Source of the DNA: Metellina segmentata
Lineage: Eukaryota > Arthropoda > Arachnida > Araneae > Tetragnathidae
NCBI GenBank assembly: GCA_947359465.1
Contig: OX375873.1
Location: forward strand, 95,069,478 to 95,133,477
DNA: 64,000 bases
Direction: 5' to 3'
Shown: positions 33,615-44,529 of the stretch, piece after piece
How positions within the stretch are numbered: position 1 is the stretch's first letter
How the letters are laid out: every line of letters begins with the position of its first letter
Notes under the pieces: model-generated
What the model saw: the letters and a program-made list of their open reading frames with translations, nothing else
Databases searched by the model: none
Told to the model about the DNA's origin: nothing
Made by a program: the position numbers and the translations under genes

Positions 33615-34480
33615 TTTTTTTATTTCAATGACATTTCTCTTGGGAGTTCAAAGATACATTGCATTATAAAATTTATTTGAATGTAAAATGCGTTGAAACC
33701 CCAAAATGGGCGATTTGAAGCCAAGTTTCGTAGCCCTCCAAGAGCATCGATATCCACAAATTAATCGTTTCGTGACCTACATTAGAAAAAGAATTCAAAT
33801 TTCGTGCAGTTTTGGTAATCTAATCTTATTTCTTCCTGTTTTAGAATCGACGGGGAGGGAATGGGGTGAGAGAGATATTATTCTCGACTTATTTATAATT
33901 CACACAGAGAGACAGATTTTTTAGTGTCCGACTATGCAAATGGGGAGAACACGCTTTCGGAATACCTTTAAGTCGTGAAGTAAAACGAATAAGATCAAAG
34001 AGCTACTGGATTTTTAAAACTACCTTATAGTTTCAATCATTGATTTCAAATGTGCAGTGGATGACAGGCGAGCCATTTTCTCTTTATCCATGTGTCAACT
34101 TTTTTGCTTTTTTGAGCCATTGTATTTTTTTGAATGGTAACTGAATTCTCAGAACAAAAACCTCAAATTTAGCCCAGATATAAAAAGTCCTGAATCTATA
34201 TTCATTAAAATATATTTCGGTAGAGAACTTTTATTGTATAATTTATTCGTAAGTTAATAGAAGAAAGATAGAGAGAGCGAATTAACACTATATATAGAAA
34301 CCCTGTTCAACAAATCAAAAAGACTTCGTAATAATTTAACATTGGATTTACATTTTTGATACTGTAATATATTTTGAGATTATGAAAATTAACAATTAAC
34401 TCCAATTTTTTGATAAAATTTGTCATTTAACTCATACAGCATTGACAACACTGATGAGAAAAAATGAAATGTGAAAAAAG
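33615..34480. other. AT-rich intergenic DNA
   Basis: No feature supported. Confidence 0.4.
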
Positions 34481-34737
34481 AGTAGGGGAGAAGGGGGCTA
34501 GTGTGGACAATTTTTATAAATTTGGCAATAAAGTATACTAAACATCATTTTTAACGCATCAACTATTTTTTTTTACAATAATATAATCTTTTACTTTTAT
34601 TTTGATCGATATATTAAAGTATTTGGCAGTATAATTTTTTTAATAATCTTTTATTTAAAAAAGTTATTTTTGTCCACACAATCCCCATGTCATGGGGCTA
34701 GTGTCGACAAGTTGGAATACTGATTATACATGTAATA

Positions 34738-36230
34738 TACAAATACAAATATTGACGACCAGCTACAGGCTCAAGCCCAACAAGGCTGGTCCTTTGTTTA
34801 TGAATTTCCCAATTCGCACTGACTATCCAATTGTATCTTAAATTCGTACACTCCCTTTGAATTAACTATATTCTCTGGCAACGCGTTCCAACTATCTATT
34901 ACACTATTAAAGTAGTAGTTTTTCCTTAAATCCCGATTGAAATGTGTCTTATTCAATTTATACCCATGGCCCCTTGTTCTGTTATCCCTATTGAAATTTA
35001 AGCCCTCTGTGTCCCCTTGTTTTACCAAATTGAAAAGCTGAATCAAATCCCTCCTCCTTCTTCTTTCCAGTGTATACATGTTTAGCTTACTTAAACGTTC
35101 ATTGTAGTCGATATTTGCTATCCCCTTTATTATTTTTGTAGCTCTGTGCTGAACTCTTTCAATTAATTCTATATCCTTTCTCATATATGGAGCCCAGAAT
35201 TGTACAGCATATTCTAGATGTGGTCTTATTAAACCCTTATATAACGGCAAGATTATATTCTTATCTCTTGAAGTTACAGTCTTTTTAATATACCCCAATA
35301 ACCTATTAGCCTTTTTACCCGCAGCTGAACATTGGTGACCCATTTTAAAAACCCCGTGAATTATCACTCCAAGATCCTTGACTGTTTCTCCCTCCTTTAC
35401 CTTTACTCCCTGCATACAGTACTCGGCTCCACTGTTCCTGTAACCCATATGCAGAACTTGACATTTCCCTACATTAAATGACATACCCCATTTTACAGCC
35501 CATTCGGATATCTTATCAAAATCCCCTTTTAAATTCTCTATCTGTAACTTGGTATCCACTGTCCCCCATATTTTTAAGTCATCTGCAAATATACTGATTC
35601 TATTCTTAATCCCCTGATCTATATCATCTATGAAAATTATAAATATAATTGGTCCCAAAACTGATCCCTGAGGCACCCCACTTATAACTTCTGTCCATTG
35701 TGAATAATTCCTTTTAGCTGCACTCTCTGCTTTCTTCCCAATAACCAATTATTTATCCATATCAATGTTTTTCCCTGAATCCCCAGCCTTTCCAATTTAA
35801 ACAGTAATGCCTCATGAGGTACTTTATCAAAAGTCTTTTGAAAATCTATGTACATGATATCTACACTGCTCTTATTATCCAGCTCCTCAGTTATTTTTTC
35901 GTAGAACTTCAAAAGGTTTGTAGAGCAGGATCTGCCCTTCCTAAACCCATACTGACTATCTGATAACAGTCCCCCCTCCTCCAAGTATAACATTATATGC
36001 TTTTTTAACAGAGATTAAAATATTTTGCAAATTACTGATGTTAGACTTACTGGTCTATAGTTTCCCGGATCACTTTGTATTCCCTTTTTGAAAATTGGAG
36101 TTATATTGGCCAACTTCCAATCCATTGGTACCCAACCCGTGCTATATGTTGAATTAAATATCATGTGAATTACGTACCACAATTCTTCCGTACATTCCAC
36201 TAGCCAACATTACAATTTCTACAATAGAAT
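34738..36230 (-). mobile_element. 5'-truncated CR1/Rex-like LINE
   Basis: Covers a reverse-transcriptase pseudogene plus its 3' end. On the minus strand the 3' part reads CCAGCCTTGTTGGGCTTGAG, then TATTTGTATTTGTAT, a short repeated tail as in CR1/L2/Rex-group LINEs (no poly-A). The endonuclease domain and 5' UTR are missing, the usual 5' truncation. It inserted into the TA-flanked element around it. Confidence 0.75.
34798..36200 (-). pseudogene. LINE reverse transcriptase, broken
   Basis: Three open pieces together cover the reverse transcriptase and C-terminal region. The first (36200-36015) contains DWKLANITPIFKKG and NYRPVSLTS, the fingers motif. An in-frame stop follows CKIF, and the same frame resumes (35993-35682) with YGFRKGRSCSTNLL and the first catalytic Asp in YIDFQKTFDKVPH. 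A frameshift near 35700 leads to the last piece (35748-34798) with GVPQGSVLGP and the FADD catalytic pair, then the PHLEYAVQFWAPY and RRRRDLIQLFNLVKQG C-terminal motifs of the CR1/Rex group. One nonsense codon and one frameshift make it inactive. Confidence 0.9.
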
Positions 36231-36253
36231 CTTGTTTCTTTCCATATCTTTTA

Positions 36254-36377
36254 CCCCTCAGACGGGCATTAGAAATAAAATAGCGCGAGATACAAGATCG
36301 CCTGTGTGAGACATGGGCATGTGCAAATTTGCAGGTAACTTTCGCCTGTGTCAGACACGGGCAAATGCGTTAAGGGG
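36254..36377. mobile_element. piggyBac-like MITE, second family
   Basis: A 124-bp element between TTTA (36250-36253) and TTAA (36378-36381). The left end is CCCCTCAGACGGGC, the right, inverted, CCCCTTAACGCATTTGCCCG. Two copies of CGCCTGTGT.AGACA.GGGC start at 36299 and 36343, 44 bp apart; the second is close to a palindrome. This parallels the 43-bp palindromic units of the other piggyBac-like family here. Confidence 0.6.
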
Positions 36378-36699
36378 TTAAACTATGTAGAGCAAAAGTG
36401 AATATCAAAATAGCTATTGAATATATTCATTTATAACATACTGTCACCATTTTTAAAAATATAGAATGAAAATAGTCTTATCTAGTAATTAAAAAACAAA
36501 TCAAGAACTTACTTTTCCACCTTGAAAACCTAGTTTTATATAGTGCTACTGAACTATCAAGTGTGTTGTCGTGCAAATGCAGATGAAAGTTTATATTAGT
36601 GTTGCTATTCTGCAAAATCTTGCTGAGAGATTTTGACTGACAAATAGCAGAATTATTTAAGTTGTCCACATAAGCCCCCTTCTCCCCTACAGCTTTTTC

Positions 36700-37130
36700 C
36701 ATTATATGACATAAAATGACTCTCTAGACAGGTCTTTGCAATCAGTCCTTATGAGTCTTTATTTAACTTTTCCTTTGTCTTTTTCAATATCACTCAATAT
36801 TAGATGATTTTTAAAATAGCATGTTCACAGACCTAAAAAGAAAATTGTAAATAAATAACTTTAATCTAAATTTCGCCACCTCTATCTATTTGATAACTTT
36901 TAAACAGGAAGGATTTTCAGGAAGTTTCCTCCAGTTTTACATCAACACAAATTTTACGTTTGAAAATTTGCTTTTTCGGTTATTTTTGGTATAAATATCA
37001 ATACCTAGTTTTATGAAACGATATTATTTGCAGTTACAACACAAAACCACTATTACGTATACTATCTATATTTCCCTTCCTTCACTGTCTCCAGGTGGAA
37101 ATTTCAAATTTAAGTTACATGAAATTGCCG
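36700..37130. other. AT-rich intergenic DNA
   Basis: Nothing recognised. Confidence 0.35.
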
Positions 37131-37131
37131 G

Positions 37132-37405
37132 CAACCAGTCTAGTGGTCAAGGTGTTGGCCTCTGGATCGGAAGGTTCCTGGTTCGAATCCGGGTCAGGGC
37201 ATGGATGTATATTGTGCTGTTCTTTGTTAGGGACAATGATGGTCCACCCATTGGATGCCCCTTCACAAGTGACCATCACTTCTGACGTTGTATAAGGCTA
37301 CATTGACTTCGGTCAATTCTGTTTATTATCATGTATTGTATTTGTCTTTGCTATCTGTACCCAGCCTTGCCATTGAAAATAAAATAAAAGAAGTTACAAA
37401 AAAAA
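37132..37405 (+). mobile_element. tRNA-derived SINE family C
   Basis: The best preserved tRNA-like head in the window: A box TAGTGGTCAAGGTGTTGG at 37141 and a perfect B box GGTTCGAATCC at 37180-37190, spaced as in a tRNA. The outer ends (GCCGGCA and GGGCATG) do not pair as an acceptor stem, so it is not a tRNA gene. The body includes GACAATGATGGTCCACCC, and the 3' end is AAAATAAAATAAAAG. Confidence 0.75.
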
Positions 37406-37491
37406 TCGCTAGTTTATATCCTGAGAATCTTTTTTTAAAAATAAAACACACGAAAATTTCTTTGCTGACTGTATAAACTCGTACATGTGTA

Positions 37492-37600
37492 CAGCGTTCG
37501 AAATAGTTACAAGTCCACTGGTCCGGGACCAATAGAAGTACCATCGGACCACGAGATTAAAAATCTGGGTGGTCCACTGGGTCAGTAGCTAGAAGAAAGA
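37492..37600 (+). mobile_element. Possible hAT-type element end
   Basis: CAGCGTTCGAAATAG followed by CACTGGTCCGGGACCA resembles hAT terminal sequences that start CAGYGTTCGAAAT. A matching right end was not found; GGACCAG phrases near 38150 and 38195 are too weak. Confidence 0.25.
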
Positions 37601-37604
37601 GAGT

Positions 37605-38220
37605 GCATGCGTTTTCTTTTAAAATAAGTTTGAAACTCCCAAACCTTACTTTTGGCAAGCTGTCAACATTTATTTCGGTGACATGATCGAGAATTTGGAA
37701 GTTCGTACCAGCGTATACTAGAGTCGTTCCTGGTTACTGCCTCCAAATTGCGAACACATTAATCGGCACATGTTGAATCATTGGAAAGTCCTAAATAAAG
37801 TGCACTGCGGAGCTTTTCCGGTTTCACTAACAGAGGAGGGGTGCGATTAATTTTTCCGTGGGTGACTAGTAAACCCTTTAACCTGACAAAGTTCGGGAGG
37901 TGAGGGGGTCACCTGCGGTAACCAACCAACCACATGGTTTATCACACTGTTGTCTTGCGATGACCGGCACGTCTGATGTCTGAGAGTAGGTCAATTAGAA
38001 TTCCTTAGAGACTTGAAGCTAATAAAAATCACATCTACAGTTTGACAAAATTTTTACTTATTGCCCTGAATTAAAACGCCTAATTTTTGTGCATAGAATT
38101 AACATACTAATAAATTAATTCATTTATCATTTGAGGAGCGGACCAGCTATGAGGGCAGTGGGCTAATATATTTTCTTATAAACTAGTCATAGGGACCAGT
38201 CACTTTTATTTTTCTTTTAG
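37605..38220. other. Intergenic DNA
   Basis: Base composition is locally more balanced around 37700-37990 but no gene or repeat was recognised. Confidence 0.3.
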
Positions 38221-38223
38221 GAA

Positions 38224-38643
<420 letters not shown>

Positions 38644-38671
38644 ATATATATATATACAAAGAAAAATGTGC

Positions 38672-38985
38672 CTCCTAAGCCCGGATTAACGGATTGGCAA
38701 TCCAAAGGTTACGTGTTCGAAACTAGGTTCAACCGAAGACCGCAGTGGTGTACACGGGGGTTGATGCACCTTAAATCTGTCGGGGCCACAAATATCCTTA
38801 CTGAGGCGTGGTGTGGAAGTTTGGAGAGTGGGGTGCCAGCCCAGGTGTTGTACTCGTCATCTGATCCAGTTTCAAAATTAAGTGGTGTTATCATCGGATC
38901 TTTCCCTTAAGGGATTGATCTCAGACAGTCTCCAATAGCCCGTTGTGTTACTCTAGCACGACGTTAGTCAAAGATTACCTTACTC
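38672..38985 (+). mobile_element. SINE family A, plus-strand full-length copy
   Basis: Read in the transcribed direction: tRNA-like head (GGATTAACGGATTGGCAATC, then the B box GTGTTCGAAAC at about 38713), AACCGAAGACCG, GTGTACACGGGGG, TGCACCTTAAATCTGTC, TGGAAGTTTGGAGAGTGGGG, CGGATCTTTCCC, and the tail GTGTTACTCTAGCACGACG. This copy shows that the head is tRNA-derived and sets the orientation of the family. Confidence 0.8.
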
Positions 38986-39125
38986 TACCTCACCCGGACA
39001 GTTGACTCCAATGTGACGTTAATAGACTACATAAAAAAGGAAAATATAAAAAATAAAAAATGCTTTAGTTTTACACTGGTGAGCTATTTAAAACATTATG
39101 ATATTTCAATAAAGTTAATTCAGGT

Positions 39126-39345
39126 AGGTAGTCAGAGGATGAGGGCCTGAGCTGGCACCACACTTACCACATTTTTATACCATGCCAATGTGAGGACATT
39201 TGAGGCTACGACAGATTTATTGTGCACCAGGCTACTACGTACACGACGGTCTTTGTTTGGACATAGTTTAAAACTTGCAGTCGTCGGGTTGCTTATCCGT
39301 TACTCTTCCAATTCTGCAACCGTGAGCGCAACACGACTAAGTGTC
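39126..39345 (-). mobile_element. SINE family A, tail-truncated
   Basis: GAGCTGGCACCACACTTACC, GAGGACATTTGAGGC and GTACACGACGGTCTTTG are followed by the head region. The tail half is missing. Confidence 0.7.
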
Positions 39346-39483
39346 GTATTAAAGCTCTCGAAGGGTATATGAAAGACATTTCTCGGTGGTTTTAACTGAA
39401 CATTTTCAAAATTGTTTTCTTGTGAAACGGTGAACACCGTGGGAGATTATGTAAGCTACCTCTAGTATCGTTTATCACGCTAA

Positions 39484-39570
39484 CCTCTGTTTGATCCAAC
39501 CTATTCGAATTCGCAACCCTCCGGTTGCTAATCCGCAATTATTTCAACCGGACTACCAAGGCCATGATAT
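39484..39570 (-). mobile_element. SINE family A head fragment
   Basis: ATTCGAATTCGCAACCCTCC (inverted B-box region) and TTGCTAATCCG..CAACCGGACTACCA (inverted A-box region) match the head of family A only. Confidence 0.65.
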
Positions 39571-39598
39571 TATTCCAGGTAATTATGTATAGAATCTA

Positions 39599-40171
39599 CA
39601 CTACCCTACAATAATAGACCGGACAGCAAGCTGTGATGGTATAAGGGAAAGAATATATGCTTTAATAGGGGGATGGTCCCCCACGTGCTACAATTACACT
39701 AGTAACCCTTCTGGGCATACTTTCAACAAGGTTTAGATACACAGATATGGGTATTTGTGTCCATTAATGCTGCAAGATTGTAGACAGCTCAGCTGTAGAT
39801 TTAGGACGTGGTTCCCTGGTCCGTAAGCGTCGCTCTAACTCGTCCCACAAATGTTCTATGGGGTTTAGGTCGGGACTCTTAGCAGGCCAGGGAAGACGTT
39901 TTACATCCATATCTTGATACCACTGCTTGACACAGGTTTCTACGTGACATGAAGCGTTGTCGTCCTGGAAGTAATATTATTTTTCCATTTCAAAAAATTG
40001 CCAGATCGTAGGAAGCACCTGATAGTTCAAAATGTTCTTGTATGTTTCGGCGTTCAATTGACCAGGAACAGCATGCAAAGGTCCTAGGTCATACCACGAA
40101 AAACACCCCCAAACAAATAGTCGGATTGTATGCAAATCCGCTGGCGTCCGGTCCATTATTGTAGGGTAGTG
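39599..40171 (-). mobile_element. Internally deleted Tc1-like transposon
   Basis: The 573-bp element has ends CACTACCCTACAATAATAGA on the left and, inverted, CACTACCCTACAATAATGGA on the right, each continuing CCGGAC. TA abuts both ends (39597-39598, 40172-40173), as expected of Tc1/mariner. It keeps the C-terminal half of a transposase on the minus strand directly fused to one terminal repeat, so about half of a typical element is deleted. Confidence 0.9.
39662..40156 (-). pseudogene. C-terminal half of Tc1-like DDE transposase
   Basis: One frame of 165 codons runs from an ATG inside the terminal repeat to a TAA, broken only by stops at codons 60 and 131. FVWGCFSWYDLGPLH (residues 14-28) precedes the second catalytic Asp in FQDDN (residue 66); the third residue is Glu in SPDLNPIEHLWDELERRL (residue 101), giving exactly D34E spacing. 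VESMPRRV closes the domain. The paired-type DNA-binding region and the first Asp are absent. No frameshift was found. Confidence 0.88.
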
Positions 40172-40611
40172 TATGATAGGATGCAGAAGTGATGTTTCAC
40201 ATAAGTTCTGTTGATGAAATTGGGAACACAGGGATAATATAATCTTTTAGAATTCGTTTCAATTTAGAGACATTCGAGAAGGATTGTTCCTTTCCTTTTC
40301 TCCTGCTCCTTGAGAGCTGGAAATCAGTACACATACTTAACTGTGATATGCGATTGGTTTGGTCTTACTTGGTTTGTCGTTCTGTGGTAATTTTTGTACA
40401 AGACGATGAATTAGATCAAACTCACGGCCTATACCTGTGATGGGTTCCCACATTTATATCCATACCGCAACCTTCAGACATCCCAGTTTGATCTCGACCA
40501 ATAGAAGCTTTTCTAGCATTTTTTCCAAACAATTAATACGGTTAATTATACTTATGCGTAATGCAGAGTTAAACTGTATTAATATATTGCACAAAATCTA
40601 GTGACAGTGTG

Positions 40612-41510
40612 TTAAGGTGGATTCCGAATCACTGTGACCATCCATCTCTAGATTGAGTTTTGAGCCAAGAACCAATTGAATCGAGCACCAGAGAGTTAAC
40701 CACTAGGCGGTTGTGGCAGGTCATGCACTACATCATGTAGTACACAGGATGTAATAAATAAACTTTCTCAATCTTAAGTGGGTCCAAGACACAAAAATCG
40801 TCAAATTTTCGAAATTTTTTTTAATAATTATTTTAAGAAGTTCTCTGTGTTTTTCTGCTTAAAATGACGTCTAAATTATGTTTCTATCTTAGTTAGAACT
40901 TGAGATATAATAATTTTCGTGGTCCGTTGTTTTGAAAATCTAACACTCTTGACAGTTGTTGTCATGGCAAAAACATACGTCCTTAAAACTTTAAATGCGT
41001 TTTTCTCCATGATACATTTTTTCAAGATTTCATGTATTCAAATTCTATAAGTCGAAAACCGATAAAGTTTAAGGGTTGTGAAATTTGGAATATATCTTTT
41101 TCAAACATTATACTTTAATTCTGATTCTGCAAATTTGAAACAAATATTTGCTTTTAAAAATATGACTTTTTTTTAAAAAAGTACCTTAAAATTTTTAAAA
41201 ATTTTCATTCAAATATTTTTCATTAAATTAATATTTTTTTTAATTGCTGAATTATAATTAAAATTAATAAATTTGTGAATAATTTACTGCAAGAATTTTG
41301 AAAATTGATCAAGAATATTTTGAGCCTTAGCAATTTAAAATGACCCCTCTTTTTTCAAAAAATTTTAATTTAAAATTTTTCAAGAACTTTTGGAAAAATT
41401 TTGTGTTGTGATTTCGCTTATTAGTTAGATGGGTAATCAGTACAAAAAAATTCAAAATTCTAAATTAATTAATAAAAAAATTGTTTTCAATGTCTCCCGG
41501 ACCCCCTTAA
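40612..41510. mobile_element. Possible TTAA-bounded noncoding element
   Basis: TTAAGGTGGATTCCG at 40612 faces GGACCCCCTTAA at 41499-41510, a short imperfect inverted pair including TTAA. The interior is AT-rich and noncoding with phrases like AACTTTAAATGCGTTTTTCTC. The pairing could be chance, and the left end overlaps a tRNA-like segment. Confidence 0.25.
40635..40722 (-). mobile_element. tRNA-like SINE head, degenerate
   Basis: On the minus strand GCCTAGTGGTTAACTCTCTG is a good A box and TTGGCTCAAAACTCA a decayed B box, about 40 bp apart. Confidence 0.4.
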
Positions 41511-41519
41511 TCAATATTC

Positions 41520-42735
41520 ATAGAATTATAAAAATTTCAGAAAATACAAGGGTAGAAATGTGGATAGACAATTGAAAAAAGGACTCCGGCAACATAGTGA
41601 TAAACGTATAACTGTTTCGTTTTGAAAACATTAAACTAACTATTCAAAATGATCTCTGATTGTTCCAATGTGTGTAGTAATTAAGCGTTTAAGATAACAC
41701 GACATCTTGAACAGCAGAAAAGCCATTATAATATTGGAATTTCTTTTAAATTAAACATTGCTAGACTGAAAAAGTTTGAAAATTTACTTATCATTTATGC
41801 CTTACTTATCAAAATTATCTATTACTTATCAAAAGGTCTTCCGTTCTAAAACTTCCAAGATCATTACGTTTTACATAAAATTAAAAATGCCTTTAATTTA
41901 CTTAAATAACTTTATTACTTTAAAACTCTTTATTTCAAATAAAGGACTTTTTTGGGGGAGTTTTATCTTCATTGATTTGCCATCCTCAACGAATTTGCAC
42001 CGGAAAGAATTTGCTGTAAAGTTATTTATCCCCAATCCTTCTTTCCAAATTGAAATGTACATTATAGTGAGGAATTTATATACGCCTTACTATTGGTGAA
42101 CAAATCGAAAGCTCATTTCAAGTCTTTCTTGAGCTTCCACTCATTTCATACGAACTCTGAGAGATGTGGTATGCGTTTAAAAATAATATTTCACCGGTGT
42201 TTTTTTTTTAAATCACCTATCTCTCTTTGGATAAATAAACTTCACTGTCTCACCCATCCAATACAAAAGGATTCAAACGAGAGAAAAAAGTACAACACAT
42301 TTTAACTGTCTCGAAGTAAAACAAAATGATTTGAAACGAGTAAAACCCAATTTCTCTCTCACACAAAGGAGCTTTTGTGTTCGGTTAACAAAAACAATTT
42401 GTGGCTCGCGACCGGAAATCCAAAACACAGAGATTTGTGCTCCCCTCCTTCACAAGCATTCATTCATCTTGGGAATGTCATTATGTTAATGAGCCTATTC
42501 ACAACATAACTAATACCTGGATCTTTTGTGTTTCGACCAATGAGAGGATGGCACGAGTGAATCATTCAGGTGCGCACCACACCTACTATCATTAGGACTT
42601 CAAGGTTCCTGACCTGTGCAAAGACAACATTTTTTTAAAAGCAAGATTTGTGTCTCATCTTGCCTTTGTCCTTTCTGATTGGCCCCGTCTTCTTACACCA
42701 TTATTGCAATAACGATCTTTTAATAGCCCCGTTTT
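41520..42735. other. Intergenic DNA
   Basis: A 107-codon plus-strand frame (41776-42099) has no recognisable motif and is probably chance. Base composition rises slightly from 42390. No other feature. Confidence 0.35.
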
Positions 42736-42740
42736 TTTCT

Positions 42741-43415
42741 CTTTTCCTACAATGAAAATAATGACTCTATTCCTCTGGTAATAATGGTCGGTACATTTGC
42801 AAACGGCTCCGTGTACCTCATTTAATTGATCGTCGGTCTCTTTAGGGTTTCGTCTCTCTGAAGCAAGGTTTCAAAAGACATTCCTCGGAATTATCGAGGT
42901 TATTACTTAGGAATAGATATTTAACTCCTTTCGTTCCAGTAAAAAGATTACCTCGAGATATTCGACAGACAACGATTAAATAAGCGAATAATTGGTCCAT
43001 CCTTTATTATTTAAATTTGCATACTAATCACTTTTGTAAAGAACACTTATAACCTTTTAAAGTCAGTGCCACGTTATGCCACTGCATTGCACTCGGTTCC
43101 TCCTTTCCTACAGTAAAAACAATGAATCTTTTGGTTACAATAGTCGGCACATTTGAAAACGGCTCCTTGTATCTCATTTAATTGACATTTGTCACTTTAG
43201 GTGAGTGTTTCTGAAGCGATATGTTTCAAAAGATTCCTCGGTATTATCAAAGTTTATATTTAGTAATAGGTATTTTACTATTTCATTCCTGGTAAATATT
43301 GACTCAAGGTATCCGACAAAGATAACGATTCAATGATTAAATAAGCGAATAATTGTTATATCTTTAATTATTTAAATATGCATGCTAATCAGATATATAA
43401 AGAATATCTTATTAT
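42741..43415 (+). repeat. Tandem duplication of a ~310-bp noncoding block, 360-bp period
   Basis: Copy 1 (42741-43050) and copy 2 (43101-43410) align at a constant 360-bp offset at both ends. Shared phrases, in order: TTTCCTACA, ACGGCTCC, CTCATTTAATTGA, TTTCAAAAGA, CATTCCTCGG / GATTCCTCGG, ATTATC, GACA(A)ACGATT, GATTAAATAAGCGAATAATT and CTAATCA. The constant offset despite base changes suggests few indels. There is no reading frame through both; AATTGAT and TAATTATTTAAAT cores suggest regulatory DNA. Confidence 0.75.
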
Positions 43416-43536
43416 ATAGAGCTTCACGTTAATCCACAGTAAGGAGCATTCTTAATTTTTACAACGCAAGGGCTTAAATTTGACCAAACTTAACCACACA
43501 CAGGACAATTTAAAGTAAGAGTTTCGCTGCGTAGTT

Positions 43537-43780
43537 AAGTTAACGTCGCAGTGGAGCAACACCATGAGCTATTGGTGACGGTGCGCGACCACGGGAACGT
43601 GGTCAACATCTGATCTGGCACACTATTCTCTCAATTTCCACACCAACGAGAAGAAATTTGATGCAGCGATATGTGTAATGTGCATTAACACACGATGGTC
43701 TTAGGTTGAATCGAGTATCAAACTCTCTATCCTCAAGTTGCTAATCTACGACTCAATCAACTGGACTACTTCCTTCCCCG
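43537..43780 (-). mobile_element. SINE family A
   Basis: GTTAACGTCGCAGTGGAGCA, CTATTGGTGACGG, GAACGTGGTCAACATCTGA, CACCAACGAGAAGAAATTTG and the head-side AACTCTCTATCCTCAAG are in family order. Confidence 0.7.
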
Positions 43781-44054
43781 TAAAAGTGAGAGGAGCTTAA
43801 AGAATCGGAGAAGAAAGCTGAGACTTCACACAATTATTTCTTTCTACAGAGGAAAAAAAATTCAGCTACGAGAATATTAAGTAAAAAAATGGAATGACCA
43901 AAACCTCGCAGAAATTGTCTTAAATCATGATTATGCTGGAAAAGGTCTAGCAAATGAAAAATTAAACGACAAAACTGAGATAGCAACAGTTCAGTGGTGA
44001 AGATAGCAAGGGAATATCACTGATAACAACTTTGGAAGATTCGACATGATATAT

Positions 44055-44128
44055 TCACAGATAGGTTGTCATCTTGTATAATTATCACAGTAGGTCCCGA
44101 GTTCGAATTCCCGTTTGTAAGCACATGG
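44055..44128 (+). mobile_element. tRNA-derived SINE family B head
   Basis: TAGGTCCCGAGTTCGAATTC carries the B box; TAAGCACATGGATGTTGG continues the family body. It abuts a family A copy. Confidence 0.6.
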
Positions 44129-44405
44129 ATGTTGGAGACTTCCCTGTTAGGCAGACGCAACGTGCTATTAGCGACGGCTCGGGATCAACCGAGATCAAAG
44201 ATCCGAGGACAATACCAGGTAATTTTAAACCACAGTCAAATGAAAAAGTCGCACCTGAGCTGGTGCCCCCCTCTCTTCAAACGTTCACACCACTAAAACA
44301 TGAGGACATTTGTTGCCACGGCAAATTAACGGTCTGTGGTTGGATTCGAACTCGTAACTCTCCGATTAATAGTTCGTTACGCTTCCAACCGAGGCACCAC
44401 AGTTC
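44129..44405 (-). mobile_element. SINE family A inserted beside family B
   Basis: CGTGCTATTAGCGACGG, AAAGATCCGAGGACAA, AACCACAGTCAAATGA, TGAGGACATTTGTTGCCACG and the inverted head GGATTCGAACTCGTAACTC with TTCCAACCGAGGCACCAC. Apparent open frames here (up to 150 codons) are artefacts of the SINE. Confidence 0.75.
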
Positions 44406-44529
44406 TTCACTGTTAGGAGTAACGGTGGTTTACCCATTGTATTGGAACTTACCAACAAATAGTTGTTGGGCATTAAACTATTCAAACAGAAAAAGGAGTA
44501 AAAAATGTGCATACCTCAATGCGTAATTT

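Larger units (their letters stand above)
34485..36687. mobile_element. TA-flanked inverted-repeat DNA element hosting nested insertions
   Basis: Ends read GGGGAGAAGGGGGCTAGTGT on the left and, inverted, GGGGAGAAGGGGGCTTATGT on the right, each continuing into GGACAA. TA dinucleotides abut both (34483-34484, 36688-36689), suggesting a Tc1/mariner/pogo-type element. A subterminal direct repeat of the end (CATGGGGCTAGTGTCGACAA) is at about 34688. A LINE fragment and a piggyBac-like MITE lie inside. A minus-strand frame at 36478-36702 overlaps the right end but shows no transposase motif. Confidence 0.6.

Noticed and set aside
37132..37206. Possible functional tRNA gene with perfect B box
   Set aside because: The acceptor ends do not pair and a SINE body with an A-rich tail follows, so it is a tRNA-derived SINE.
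41776..42099. 107-codon plus-strand frame
   Set aside because: Lys/Ile/Phe-rich composition mirrors the AT content; no motif or codon structure.
44074..44526. 150-codon plus-strand open frame
   Set aside because: It lies almost entirely within SINE family A and B sequence; the frame is a by-product of the repeat.
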